Source of the DNA: Plotosus lineatus
Taxonomy: Eukaryota > Chordata > Actinopteri > Siluriformes > Plotosidae
Length of the DNA stretch: 64,000 bases
Reading direction: 5' to 3'
Assembly: GCA_024760905.1 (NCBI GenBank)
Contig: CM045745.1
Location: 7,302,782-7,366,781 of the forward strand
Below the pieces are notes generated by a model. It had not been told where the DNA came from, ran no database searches, and saw nothing but the letters and a program-made list of their open reading frames with translations. Of this stretch, positions 12,036-23,390 are shown piece after piece (the stretch's first letter is position 1; each line of letters opens with the position of its first letter). The translations under genes were made by a program, and so were the position numbers.

Positions 12036-12363
12036 TCTTTCTTCCTTTTGGCTTTTTCCCTTTCTCGGGAGTTGCCACAGCGAATCATCTAATTCGCACA
12101 TTTTGATTTGGCATAGGTTTTTACATCGGATGCCCTTCCTGTCACAACCCTTTAGCAAGGGACAGAAACACGCTGACAGCTTTGCAACCTACTCTTTACG
12201 ATAGTCAGCATTGGTTCTTTTACATGCCTCTCACCATAGACAGTGAGAGACATGGCCCACCTTTGATAACCCAGTTAGCTGCACTGTGACAACCTTGTAG
12301 GGACTCGAACCCCCAACCTTAGGATCAGCGATCTCGCGCTTTATCCACTAGACCACCACTGCC
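12036..12363 (-). mobile_element. SINE B copy 3 with 20-bp target duplication
   Basis: A full tRNA head and LINE B-like tail on the minus strand. It is flanked by CCAGAGAAAAGATTCTGCTT (12016-12035) and the same 20-mer with one change (12364-12383). It splits the coding relic of element Y. Confidence 0.9.
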
Positions 12364-12397
12364 CCAGAGAGAAGATTCTGCTTGAATCAAAGAAATA

Positions 12398-12530
12398 GAC
12401 AAAGTCATGACAAACAAGTTTAGGTGGGAATGGATGGAAAAGGGAACCACAGCATTCAATTGCAGGAACATTTGGTGTTCAAGCGAAGATTCTAGAACCC
12501 TACGGACTTAACCCTTTGTTTGCCTTCTTT
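12398..12530 (+). pseudogene. Relic of an uncharacterised transposon protein (NKF[RK]WEW[LM]EK family)
   Basis: The frame encodes EIDKVMTNKFRWEWMEKG, and a shifted frame has VCLLCKEK, a Cys-x2-Cys pair. The same motif order occurs in the frame at 61367-61696. Frameshifts break it. I do not recognise the family. Confidence 0.55.
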
Positions 12531-13798
12531 GCAAAGAAAAGAGCCAGTGAAACAACCAGTTTCTGTCGCCGATCGAGTAGTTAATTTTGAGGTATGTTTC
12601 CGATTATATTTTTCAAATTATTGTGAATGCATGCATGTTTTAGGCGTAGGACGTTCACGTGTTTATTCTGTGAACTGACTCAAATGAGCCGACTCTCTGG
12701 TCACTGAACCATTTTTCTGCTGTTAGAATAAATGAATTATTGCCGCAATAACTCACCAGTTTTTCGTATTTAACTGATGTAAATAGGCATTGTTATTCAG
12801 TGCTTCTAAACAGCAGCGGGAGTGTGTGCTCGTGTAAGTAGCTCATTAATATTGGAAATGTAAAACTATGAATCAACCTCAACCGAAACACCCCAGCATC
12901 CAGAAGGACAACAAACTTTCTAAGGCAGCCTCCAGAAGGACAGTTCAGGCTGCACGAAAGGAAGCAAGAAAGTGCCATGCTAAAGCACTAAAGATAAAGA
13001 AACATTAATTCAAAAAACATATGTCATATATTGCATGTCATGTGTATAGTTTTTTTCCAGATTGTGTTTAAAGACAATGACTGTTGATAATAGTGTTGTG
13101 AGGCAGGACATATCTATAAGAGTGACTATTTGATTTGATTTGTGACTGTGACACTTTGATTAGTGTTGGAATCCCACATGATAAATCCACAAGTGGAGGT
13201 ACAGTATGCATATGGAGATTAGAAATTAAACTTTCTAGAGCTCTTTCAGTGTCATTAAATAGCCTTTTCCCCCTTCTGAAATGCTTAAAACCTAGAAGCT
13301 TCGGGGGTGTGGGGTGGGGGGGAACGCCCCCCCCCCCCCCAACCCTGGCTAATTTTCAGATATTTTGGTGATGGTCAAATCACATGCCTGTGAAATGCTC
13401 CAGGTGTCCTGCTTGTGGGCATGGCCCGCAGCGCCACAATAAACATTTAATGTGTATACAATACACATTCAATGCGTACTGTACTTTGTGTGTGTGTGTG
13501 TGTTAATAAAAAATGTTTAATCATGGTTTAATTAATAAATATGTAAATAAAATGGGTTAATATGTTAGTAAAATTTTTACATGGTTTAATAAATAATTTT
13601 CTTTTACTTTCAACACGTATTTCATCAAATTTGGTGTACTTTTATCATTTTTAAAGGGCTTATGGGGTAGTCTTGGGAGCCTTGGAACGAATCAGGCGTT
13701 TAACATGTAAAATGCACCGCCTACTTATGAAACTCTCGCGTTACGAAAAAGGCTCTCGAACGGATTAATTTCGTAAGTAGGGGGTCGACTGTGTATAT

Positions 13799-13807
13799 GT
13801 GTGTGTG

Positions 13808-13850
<43 letters not shown>

Positions 13851-13881
13851 GTATGTGTGTGTGTGTGTGTGTATGTATATA
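13799..13881. repeat. (GT)n/(TA)n microsatellite between elements Y and X
   Basis: A run of GT, TA and GT dinucleotides separates the end of element Y (13791) from the start of element X (13882). Confidence 0.9.
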
Positions 13882-14122
13882 CAGTACGCCCTTGACATTC
13901 GCGGGGGTTTGGTTCCGAGCCCTCCCGTGAATCGAGATAATCCACGAGTTCGGTACCCGGAAGTAAAAGTATCTATTACCTGCATTAAAATATGCTTCTT
14001 AAACACATTCTATAGACAGTTTTACTCATTAATACAGTATAATGTTGTAAAAAATAGTAATGATTAAGAAAAACTTTTCAATTTTTCTCTTATTTTTATT
14101 GATGTTAAAATATAAACATTAT

Positions 14123-14471
14123 GTGGTGGTCTAGTGGTACAGGGCGCTGGATTGCTGATCCAAAAGGTTGGGCGTTCGAGTCCCACTCTCCACAAGGTTG
14201 TCACTGTCCCCTCAGTGCATCTAAGTGGGTTATCAAAGGCGGGCCATGTCTCTCACTGTCTATGGTGAGAGGCATGTAAAAGAACCATTGCTGACTTTCG
14301 TAAAGAGTAGCTGCAAAGCAGTCGGCGTGTTTCTGTCCCTTGCTAAAAGGGTTGTGACAGGAAGGGCATCCGACGTAAAAACCTCTGCCAAATCAAACAT
14401 GTGAATAACATGATTCACTGTGGCGACTCCCGAGTAAAAGGGAAAAAGCCGAAAGTAAGACAGACAGACAG
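14123..14471 (+). mobile_element. SINE B copy 4, complete
   Basis: The tRNA-like head (gtggtctagtggtacagggc; B-box gcgttcgagtcccac) is followed by the core, then aagggcatccgacgtaaaaa, then the gtggcgactcccgag segment and (gaca)n. Confidence 0.9.
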
Positions 14472-14484
14472 CATATCCTGTTCT

Positions 14485-14830
14485 AAAGCACTCGTTTTAA
14501 AGTCTTTTTCAATTATTATTCCAGTACAGTACCTAAGTTAATTCTGAGAATGTTTGTGCGTGAGATTTTATGTTCTGTAACATGTTTAACAAATGATACC
14601 AAAAGGATAAACTTTATTACGCTTCATGTCCTTTTACATTGAACTTGGAGTGTCGTCGTGGAGGGACGTCTCCAAGATGGCACTACCTAGAGGGCAACGT
14701 CGTGGCGTTCTCAGGGTCAAATTGTTTCTTTGTTCGTTTTAATTTGTTTGTTCATGTTTTGCACTATGCTCGTCTATGATCGGTCGACCCTACTACAGCT
14801 ATGAGCAGCTTCAGCTTCGGGCAACTAAGC
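14485..14830. repeat. Left arm of a long inverted repeat
   Basis: From ctaaagcactcgttttaaag to about ttcagcttcgggcaactaag this segment is the approximate reverse complement of 18350-18765, with scattered mismatches. It spans part of element X and the 5' end of LINE C, so the duplication is larger than either repeat. Confidence 0.75.
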
Positions 14831-15165
14831 ACGCAACAACTTCTATCGTGAGCTATGCTATGCGATGGGAGCTCAATGCTAACCGCGCAGGCGAAGTTCT
14901 CAGAGGCTTGGTTAGCACTTGCGGCCATACTGCTTGAAAATGTTCAGTCCCTGCGAAACAAGATGGACGAGCTTCATGCTCAGATTGCAGCGCAGAGGAT
15001 CTGCTGTGTTTCTATGAAACATGGCTCGATGAGAGTACACCCGATAAAGCGATTATACCAGCCGGCTACACAGCCTTCATCCCCTGCAATCCCAAGCGCC
15101 GGAGTCGTCGTTTGGCCCCCTCCCGCCTGGGCTTATTGCTAGCTGGCTTGCGGCTCGCATTGAGC
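14640..15165 (+). mobile_element. LINE C fragment (5' UTR and start of endonuclease)
   Basis: After a short 5' UTR (ctccaagatggcactaccta) the frame encodes ENVQSLRNKMDELHAQIAAQ, then RICCVS. This matches the start of the endonuclease domain of CR1/L2/Rex1-like non-LTR elements (usual pattern ANVRSLRNKMDEL...). It is cut off by LINE B. Confidence 0.7.
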
Positions 15166-15508
15166 TGCCTACCGTAGCATATTCTTCTTCTTTTCCTTTC
15201 GGCTTTTCCCTTCAGGGGTCGCCACAGCGAATCATCTGCCTCCATCTCACCCTATCCTTTGCATCTTCTTCTCTTACACCAACGACCTTCATGTCCTCCT
15301 TTACCACATCCATGAATCGTCTCTTTGGTCTTCCTCTAGGCCTTTTGCCTGGTAGTTCCAGCCTCAGCATCCTATTACCAATATACTCACTATCCCTCCT
15401 CTGTACATGTCCAAACCATCTCAATCTAGCCTCTCTGACTTTGTCTCCAAAAGCGTCTTACATGTGCTGTCCCTCTGGCGTACTCATTCCTAATCCTATC
15501 CATCCTCG

Positions 15509-16147
15509 TTACTCCCAAAGAGAACCTCCAACATTTTCATCTCTGCTACCTCCAACTCTGCCTCCTGTCTTTTCCCCAGGGCCACTGTTTCTAACCCATA
15601 CAGCATCGTTGGCCTCAACACCGTTTTGTACACTTTTCCTTTCATTTTTGCCCGATACCCTCCTATCACACATCACACGGACACTTTTCTCCAACCATTC
15701 CAACCTGCCTGCAGCTTCTTGACCTCTTTTCCACACTGCGCCATTGCTCTGGATTGTTGAGCCTAAGTACTTAAAATCCTCCACCTTTCTTATCTCTGCT
15801 CCCTGTAATCTCACCGTTCCTCTTTGGTCCTTGGTATTCATGCACATGTACTCTGTCTTACTGAGGCTAATCTTCATTCCCACTCCTTTCAGGGCATACC
15901 TCCACCTCTCTAGATTTTCCTGCACTTGTTCTCTGCTCTCACTACAGATTACAATGTCATCTGCAAACATCATAGTCCATGGGGAATCTTGTCTAACCTC
16001 GTCTGTCAGCCTGTCCATCACCATAGCGAACAAGAAGGGGCTGAGAGCTGACCCTTGATGCAGTCCCACCTCCACCTTGAACTCTTCTGTCACACCGACA
16101 GCACACCTCACCACTGTCTTACATCTCTCATACATGTCCTGCACCAC
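15509..16147 (-). pseudogene. LINE B copy 1 reverse transcriptase, C-terminal half
   Basis: Begins [20 protein letters not shown] and has [20 protein letters not shown] and MMFADDIVICSESREQVQEN, which contains the catalytic F-A-D-D box. It carries the thumb region and then degrades in a further frame shift. Confidence 0.85.
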
Positions 16148-16148
16148 T

Positions 16149-16862
16149 CTAACATACTTCTCTGCCCTCAGACTTCCTCATGCAATACCACAGTTCTTCT
16201 CTCGGCACCCTGTCATATGCTTTCTCCAGATCCACAAAGGCACAATGCAGCTCCGTCTGACCTTCTCTGTACTTCTCCATTAACATCCTCAAGGCAAACA
16301 CTGCATCTGTGGTGCTCTTTCTGGGCATGAAACCAAACTGTTGTTCACAAATGCTGACTTCTGCCCTTAGTCTAGCTTCCACTATTCTTTCCCATAACTT
16401 CATCGTATGGCTCATCAACTTTATCCCTCTGTAGTTGCCACAACTCTGCCCGTCTCCCTTGTTCTTAAAAATGGGCACCAGCACACTTCTCCTCCATTCC
16501 TCTGGCATCCTCTCACTCTCTAAGACCTTGTTAAATGTTCTTGTCAGAAAATCTACTGCTACCTCTCCTAGACACTTCCATACCTCCACCGGTATGTCAT
16601 CTGGACCAACTGCCTTTCCATTCTTCATCCTCTTCAATGCCCTCCTCACTTCACCCTTACTAATCTTTGCTACTTCCTGGTCCTCAACAGTCACCTCTTC
16701 TACTCTTTTTTCTCTCTCATTTTCCTCATTCATCAGCTCTTCAAAGTACTCTTTCCATCTTCCCAGCACACTTCTGTCATCAGTCAATACATTTCCCTCT
16801 CTGTCCTTTATCAATCTAACTTGCTGCACGTCCTTCCCATCTCTATTTCTCTGCTGTGCCAA
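16149..16862 (-). pseudogene. LINE B copy 1 reverse transcriptase, N-terminal half
   Basis: An open frame of 237 residues covers RT fingers and palm: [72 protein letters not shown]. It then shifts frame into 15509-16147. Confidence 0.85.
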
Positions 16863-18349
16863 CCTGTATAAATCATTTTCTCCTCCTTACTTTCCAGCCG
16901 AGCATACAAGTCATCAAGCACTCTGTTTGGCCTTTGACACTGCTACACCTTTGCCTTACGCTGTGTCTCCCTGTACTCCTGTTTACTCTCTTCGGTTTTC
17001 TCAATGTCCCACTTCTTCTTAGCTAATCTCTTCCTTTGTACACACTCCTGCACTTCCTCATTCCACCACCAAGTCTCCTTATCTACTTTCCTTCCAGATG
17101 ACACACCAAATATTCTCCTACCTGTCTCCCTGATCACATTCCCTCTAGCTGTCCAGTCATCTGGAAGCACTTCCTGACCACCCAAAGTCTGTTTCAACTC
17201 CTCCTTGAAGACAACCCGACACTCTTCCTTTTCAACTTCCACCACTTTGTCTTCTGCTCTGCCTTTGCCTTCTTCACCTTCCTCACCATCAGCATCATCC
17301 TGCACACCACCATCCTATGCTGTTTGGCAACACTCTCACCCGCTACTACTTTGCAGTCACTGACTTCCTTTAAATTACATCGCCTGCACAAGATGTAGTC
17401 TACCTGTGTGCTCCTACCTCCGCTTTTATAAGTCACCTATGTTCCTCTCTCTTCTGGAAGAAGTATTCACCACAGCCATTTCCATCCTTTTTGCAAATCT
17501 ACCAACATCTGTCCTTCTCGCGTTCCCTGTCCTGGATACCAAACCTACCCATCACTTCCCTCGTCCCCTCTGTTTCCTGCACCAACATGTCCATTGAAGT
17601 CTGCCCCAATGACCACTCTTTCACCTCTGGGGTACTCTGCATCACTTCATCTAAGTCACTTCAGAATCTCTCCTTCTCTTCTCGCTCACATCCTGTCTGT
17701 GGGGCATAAGCACTAACAACATTGACCATCACACCTTTAATTTCTAACTTGAGACTCATCACTCTGTCTGACACTCTTTTCACTTCTAGAACATTCCTGG
17801 CAAACTCCTCCTTCAAGATGACTCCGACTCCATTTCTCTTCCCATCCACACCGTGATAAAACAGCTTAAACCCTGCTCCTATGCTTCTAGCCTTGCGACC
17901 TTTCCACCTGGTCTCCTGAACACACAGTATGTCCACCTTCCTCCTCTGCATCATGTCAGCCAGCTCTCTACCTTTTCCTGTCATAGTTCAATATTCAAAG
18001 TCCCTACTTTCAGTCCTAGACTCATGCATTTCCTCTTCTCTCTGTTGCGGACACGCCTCCCGCCTCTCCTTCTTGACGTCTTCGACCAACAGTAGTCCAA
18101 TTTCCATCAGCACCCTGTTGGTTGGCGGCACTGATAGCGATCGTTGTTAACCCGAGACCTCGACCGATCCGGTATCATCATTCTTTCTTGTGATTCGCAT
18201 AGTTTATTTGGCATTTGTTTTACGCCGGATGCCCTTCCTGACGCAACCCTCTGCATTTATCCGGGCTTGGGACCGGCGTGAGGGAGAGACACTGGTTTGT
18301 GCCCCCCCCTCACGGCTGCATTGCCTACCGTAGCATATTAGCTCTGCTA

Positions 18350-18765
18350 ATAGCATATTAGCTCAGCTTAGTTATACACGCCCGAAGATACTCCGATCTT
18401 ATAGTTGTAGTAGAGTCGGCCGGTCGTAGACGAGCATAGTGCAAAACATGGAACAAACAAAACAACAAATAAAACAAATTTAAACGAACAAAGAAACAAT
18501 TTGTCTCTGAGAACTCCGCGACGTCACCCTCTGGGCAGCACCATCTTGGAGACGTCACTCCAACTTCAATGTAAAAGGACATGAAGAGGACTGTAATGAA
18601 GTTTATTCTTTTGGTATCGTTTGTTAAACATGCTTACTTACTTACTTAATCCTCTTCGTACTGATTGTACATAAGGCCATGTTAAACATGCTACAGAACA
18701 TAAAATCTCACGCATAAACATGAACATAGGTACTGTACTGGAATAATAATCGAAAAAGATTTTAA
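18350..18765. repeat. Right arm of the long inverted repeat
   Basis: Reverse complement of 14485-14830 with substitutions and small indels (shared landmarks: gtctacgaccggccgac-type block, gcactatgctcgtct, ggtatcgtttgttaaacatg). The spacer between arms now holds the LINE C fragment and LINE B. Confidence 0.75.
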
Positions 18766-19084
18766 TACAATGGTTCAGAGAAAACCGTCGTTTCTCAGGA
18801 GAAAGTCTTATTTCTTCAGAAGAGACATCCAGCGTTTTCTATCGCTTAGCCAGGGAAGATGCATAGCGTTTGAGTGGTATCATAGAGCTTAACTGGTAAT
18901 TAAAACACACACAAAAAGAGGCTCATTGACAACTTGTGCATGAATGAGGAAAAAGGGGCGGGACATCAGCTCAACCAATCAGGAGAAAGGACAGCCATTG
19001 GCTGAATTTGAATCATGTGCCAGTTGCTCGGCAGTCAGCGAATACTCAAACCGTGGGTGCAAAACCGCGAATAGTCAAGGACAT

Positions 19085-19114
19085 ACTGTGTGTGAGTGTG
19101 TGTGTATGTATATA

Positions 19115-19169
<55 letters not shown>

Positions 19170-19182
19170 TATATAATAATAT
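19085..19182. repeat. (GT)n and (TA)n microsatellite
   Basis: GT-rich then TA-rich tract between element X and SINE B copy 5. Confidence 0.9.
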
Positions 19183-19201
19183 AATATGCGCGTTGACTAT
19201 A

Positions 19202-19470
19202 CCCCCAGTGCAGCTAACTGGGTTATCAAAGGCAGGCCATGTCTCTCACTGTCTATGGTGAGAGGCATGTAAAAGAACCATTGCTGACTTTCGTAAAGAG
19301 TAGGCTGCAAAGTCGTCAGCGTGTTTCTGTCCCTTGCTAAAAGGGTTGTGACAGGAAGGGCATCCGACGTAAAAACCTCTGCCAAATCAAACATGCAAAT
19401 CAGATGATTCGCTGTGGCGACTCCCGAGTTAAAAAAAAAAAGGGAAAAAGCCGAAAGGAAGACAGACGAC
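19202..19470 (+). mobile_element. SINE B copy 5, 5'-truncated, with perfect 19-bp target duplication
   Basis: AATATGCGCGTTGACTATA occurs at 19183-19201 and 19471-19489. The element begins inside the core and ends ccgaaaggaagacagacgac. The perfect duplication indicates a fairly young insertion. Confidence 0.93.
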
Positions 19471-19503
19471 AATATGCGCGTTGACTATAAATACATATAT
19501 GTG

Positions 19504-19574
19504 CAGTCGGCCCCCAATTCACGAAGACCCCTGTGAACACCCCTGTCTGTGTGTGTGTGTGCACGTGTGTGCGC

Positions 19575-19630
<56 letters not shown>

Positions 19631-19985
19631 TGTGTGTGTGTGTATGTGTGAGAGAGAGACAGAGAGAGAGAGACAGGTGTGTGTGTATGTGTGTCAATAA
19701 AAAATGTTTAATAATGGTTTAATTCATAAATATGTTAATAAAATGGTTTAATATGTTAATAAAATGTTTAAATGGTTTAATAAATAATTTTCTTTTACTT
19801 TTAACACACATTTCATACAAAATTGGTGTACTTTTGTCATTTTTAAAGGGTTTATCCAGTCCAAAGACTGGAGCCTTGGCACGAATTAGGCATTTAACAT
19901 CTAAGATGTGACCCCTACTTATGAAACCCCCGCGTTACGAAAAGGGCTCTGGAACGCATTACTTTCGTGAGTTGGGGGCCGACTG
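19504..19985. mobile_element. Element Y copy 3, short internally deleted form
   Basis: The ends CAGTCGGCCCCCAATTCACG and CTTTCGTGAGTTGGGGGCCG-ACTG are inverted. A (GT)n/(GA)n tract fills the left interior and the right half matches copies 1 and 2. Confidence 0.8.
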
Positions 19986-20199
19986 TATTTATAGTCAACG
20001 CGCACTTGCTCACTCGAAAGATCGGAAGTCTGGATGAGCCGCGCTTCGTCTCACAAGCTCCGTGTGTCACTGGTGAGCGTGCAATTTATGTTTATAGGGA
20101 GTAGATGAGAGGACTTATTTCAGGTGTGAACTGCATTCAGCCTGAGCAGCTCAGCCACGCCCCTCAGCCGGAGCGGGGAGAAAACAGACACACACAAAC

Positions 20200-20618
20200 A
20201 TTCTAAACATTAACCTAGGTACTCTACTGGAATAATAATTGAAAAAGACTTTAACACTACAGTGCTTTACAACAGTTCAGATGATTATTCCTCTTCAGGC
20301 ACTTCAAAGGAAACTGTCGTTTCTTCAGGAGAAAGTCTTATTTCTTTAGAAGAGACATCCAACGTCATTACCTTTTTCTGGCACTTAGCCGACGTTTGAG
20401 TGGCCTCGTAGAGCTTAACTGGTAATTAACACACACTAAAAAAAGGCTCATTGACAACTTGTGCGTGAATGAGGAAAAAGGGGCGTATACATCATCTCAA
20501 TCAATCAGCAGGAAGGAGGACAACAATTGGCTAAATTTGAATTATGTGACAGTTGCCCGGCAATCCACGAATAGTCAAGGGCACGAGTGCAAAACCGCGA
20601 ATAGTCAAAGGCCTACTG
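20200..20618. mobile_element. Element X copy 2, right part
   Basis: The block with aggtactctactggaataat, aggagaaagtcttatttctt and cgcgaatagtcaaaggcctactg matches the right part of copy 1. It ends at TA (20619-20620). The left end is not identifiable. Confidence 0.65.
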
Positions 20619-20740
20619 TATATATTATCCCTATGCACCTGAGGCCTGTGTTTAATCCCATGAGGATGCATGTAAAATGATGGTTTATTGGATTTTGTGC
20701 TGCACTCTTAAGATACAAAAATCCTGTTTTTCCATCACAG

Positions 20741-20812
20741 GAACACTTGGAAAAGTTTACGATGCTGATGCTGACGGTGACTTTGATGTAGAAGATGCCA
20801 AAGTCCTGCTGG
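20741..20812 (+). CDS. asph: ASPH exon: luminal EF-hand-like calcium-binding segment
   Basis: The acceptor is tttttccatcacAG, the donor is GTGAGT, the length is 72 bp and both ends are phase 1. It continues the frame from the anchor exon and encodes TLGKVYDADADGDFDVEDAK followed by VLLG. The loop D-A-D-A-D-G-D-F-D-V-E-D has acidic residues at positions 1, 3, 5, 9 and 12, as in an EF-hand, and matches the YDADGDGDFDVDDAKVLLG segment shared by mammalian ASPH, junctin and junctate. This acidic luminal segment is where isoforms diverge, so alternative splicing is expected immediately after it. Confidence 0.93.
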
Positions 20813-20956
20813 GTGAGTTGGGGCATTATTTATTTATTTATTTATTTTGCTGGACGGTGTGTATGCATGTGTTTCCTGCATGACTGACTAAGGTCCTTAA
20901 ATCCCATCCTCTAATTCTAAACAGCTGTACAGTTTGTATAAGTAGTATGAAACTTT

Positions 20957-21270
20957 GCACTGATCCCAAGGTTGTGGGTTCAAGCCCCACTATCAACAGG
21001 TTGTCACTACTGTCCCCCCAGTGCAGCTAACTGGGTTATCAAAGGCTGACCATGTCTCTCACTGTTTCTGGCGAGAGGTTCATGTACAAGAACCTTTGCT
21101 GACTTTCGCAAAGTAAAATGCATAGCCGTCAGTGCGTTTCTGCCCTGCGAAGGCCTGGCGAGCTGTCCAGGGCGTACTCTGCTCTAACCCGGAGTCAGCT
21201 GAGATGGATGCCAGCCTCCCTGTGACCTTAGTTAGGATTAAGTGGTTCATAAAATGAAAGGAATGAATGA
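20957..21270 (+). mobile_element. SINE A copy in intron 3
   Basis: The tRNA head is damaged at its start. The core and L2-like tail (agctgtccagggcgtactct ... ttaggattaagtggttcata) are complete and end in a GAAT-rich tract. Confidence 0.8.
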
Positions 21271-21279
21271 TACCCAGTA

Positions 21280-22245
21280 TTTAATAGCAGTGTATAAATG
21301 AATACTCCGAGTGTTGAATAGACTGTATATAATTTTTCTTTTTCTGTTCTGTTCGGGTCTGTTTTGAACTTCAACAGATCACACATGTCAGATTAACTGC
21401 CAACTGGATAGAAAACCTCCGTTGCAGATTATTTAATTGTTGCCTGCCAGTAAGATAAATATAAACTGAGTTTAATCCTTCCTGTTCATATTCCTTGAAT
21501 GAATCCTCCAATATCTTTCTGTGAAACACTACATTAGCACCCTTCCATCACACACAAAGCAAATAAGTGTTTTTGAAGCTCTAATTAAACCAATGTTTGT
21601 TTGCGTTGTCTTGTTGGTTCACAGTTCTTGTGATGCACTGTCTCCGAGACATTCAGCTGTAGTTTGTAGAAGTCTATTTATTTATTTGTGACCCAGTTCA
21701 TTGCTATAAATAAGCCGTCAGTTTAAAATGATTACTGGTAGAAATAGATGTGTTAAGGTATGTTTTAACGGAGCCTATTCACTAACCAGGCATATTAAAT
21801 AAACACAAAATACAGTGTTTGGTATAAATGAAATCGAATCGGACTGGACATCTTTCAGAGACTATTTGCCTAACCCTGTATGCAATTGTCAAGAGTGAAT
21901 GTGTAAGTGTAAACTGGAAGTGGACAATAATGAAACCAGAGAGGGTAGATCTATAAAAAATGTATACTTTTTACTGCTGCTGTATAGTGAACAATTTTAA
22001 ATGAATGTGATCGGCTGGAATAAGCTGTTATGGTTCACTGGAGTAGCTGAACTATTATACTAGAATATGAAAATAATCAGTCGTAGTACAGCATTTTTAC
22101 AGCTCGGTCATCAGCTGAAAGACTTTGCAGAGCCTGTATATGGATTGCATTCCTGACGTGTCAACACCCAGACGTTATAAAAGTGGGAATATCGATGGCT
22201 AAAACGGGCAGCTAATGATAATGACACATGCGTTACATTTTAAAG
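21280..22245. other. Unique intron 3 sequence
   Basis: AT-rich sequence with no repeat ends, RNA gene or in-phase exon that I can support. Confidence 0.5.
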
Positions 22246-22247
22246 TA

Positions 22248-23028
22248 CAGTGGTACCTCACCTTACGAGATTAATCCGTTCCAGAGCCTTTTTCTTAACT
22301 TGGATTTTTCGTAAGTTGAACCGCATTTTACATGTAAAACGTGTGATTCGTTCCAAGGCCCCCAATACTACCCCTAAACCCTTTAAAAAATTATAAAAGC
22401 ATACCTTTTAAGGCCTCCTTCTGCTTCAATATCGTACCGATGATAGACGGGTTTGGCCATCCTGTATTCCTTTGCAATATCACTCAACCGCATTCCACGA
22501 GCCTCTTCTTTTCACTCACACCGGAAATCACACGGGTGTGTGTGTGTGTGTGTGTGTCACGTGTGTGTTGACCATGTCTTCTTAGCAGAGTTATAATCTT
22601 ACAAATGTTTATGGAAGGTTAAAAGCCTGAGTCAAAAAAATAAAGCAATGAGCACACTCACAAAACCTCATGAAACAACAGTAACTCTGTCCTTTACAGG
22701 AAAAGCATTGTGGGAGATGCAGCTCCATAATAGCCAATGAGAGGGAGCTGCGTCATCTCTCCTAGCCAATGGCAAGGCGGGATGTTGGGAGATAGCCAGT
22801 GGGAGGGAGCTGCGTCATCCCTCAGCCAATAGGAGTCCAGTGGGGCAGGATGTTGGCAGATAGTCAATGGGAGAGCAGCTAGTGCATTGTTTGAATGTTT
22901 GAATGGCGCGTTTGGCACATTTCATAAGGAGAACTTGTTTCGTATACAGAGACAAAACATTTTGGAAAATATTTTTTGTAACCTGGATTTTTCGTTTGCT
23001 GGGATTATCGTAAGGTGAGGTACCGTTG
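22248..23028. mobile_element. Element W copy 2 (Tigger-like MITE)
   Basis: CAGTGGTACCTCACCTTACG at the left and CGTAAGGTGAGGTACCGTTG at the right, flanked by TA (22246-22247 and 23029-23030). It is largely collinear with copy 1 at 552-1251, including the (GT)n. It contains an extra imperfect tandem duplication around 22725-22860 (gggagctgcgtcatc block repeated). Confidence 0.87.
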
Positions 23029-23042
23029 TAATTTAATTTAGT

Positions 23043-23360
23043 AATCGGGCAGTGTTGGCTTGGTGGTAAAGGTGCTGGATCACTGATCCTAAGGTTGTGG
23101 GTTCAAGCCCCACTCTCAATGGGTTGTCACTGTCACCCCAGTGCAGCTAACTGGGTTATCAAAGGCCAGCCATGTCTCTCACTGTCTATGGCGTGAGGTT
23201 CATGTAAAAGAACCATTGCTGACTTTCGACAAGCGGAGCTGCGTAGCCGTCAGGTTGTTTCTGCCCTGCGATGGCGTGGCATGTTGTCTAGAGTGTACTC
23301 TGCCCTCGCCTTGAGTCAGCTGAGATGGGCGCTAGTCTCTCCGCGACCCTAATTAGTATT
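23043..23360 (+). mobile_element. SINE A copy, + strand member of an inverted pair
   Basis: Complete head (gttggcttggtggtaaaggt, ggttcaagcccca), core and L2-like tail. It is immediately followed by an inverted copy at 23391. Confidence 0.85.
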
Positions 23361-23390
23361 AGATTAGATCATATTATCAGTTAAATTCAT

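Larger units (their letters stand above)
10890..13791. mobile_element. Element Y copy 1: 2.9-kb Tigger-like transposon with coding relic
   Basis: The ends CAGTCGGCCCCTACTTATGA and TCGTAAGTAGGGGGTCGACTG are inverted, with TA at the left. The interior has a (GT)n/(GACA)n cluster at 11478-11570, a nested SINE B (12036-12363) and a protein relic (EIDKVMTNKFRWEWMEKG at about 12398-12452, then VCLLCKEK). The right part (long run of 'gtttaataaaatg' type sequence) is shared with copies 2 and 3. Confidence 0.82.
15184..18321 (-). mobile_element. LINE B copy 1: near full-length, with 18-bp target duplication
   Basis: It is flanked by TGCCTACCGTAGCATATT at 15166-15183 and 18322-18339. On the minus strand it runs from the 5' UTR (gccgtgagggg, aagggcatccggcgtaaaac) through endonuclease (LADMMQRRKVDILCVQETRW), reverse transcriptase ([27 protein letters not shown]) and C-terminal segment (RPRGRPKRRFMDVVKEDM). 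The 3' end is gtggcgacccctgaagggaa-aagccgaaagg. About six frame changes disrupt it. Confidence 0.94.
13882..19088. mobile_element. Element X copy 1 (Tigger-like ends) with nested insertions
   Basis: The left end CAGTACGCCCTTGACATTCG follows TA. The right end (cgcgaatagtcaaggacatactg) is its inverse with a few changes. Inside are SINE B copy 4, a LINE C fragment, LINE B copy 1 and a pair of inverted arms. The right-hand 400 bp match element X copy 2 at about 20200-20618. Confidence 0.65.
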
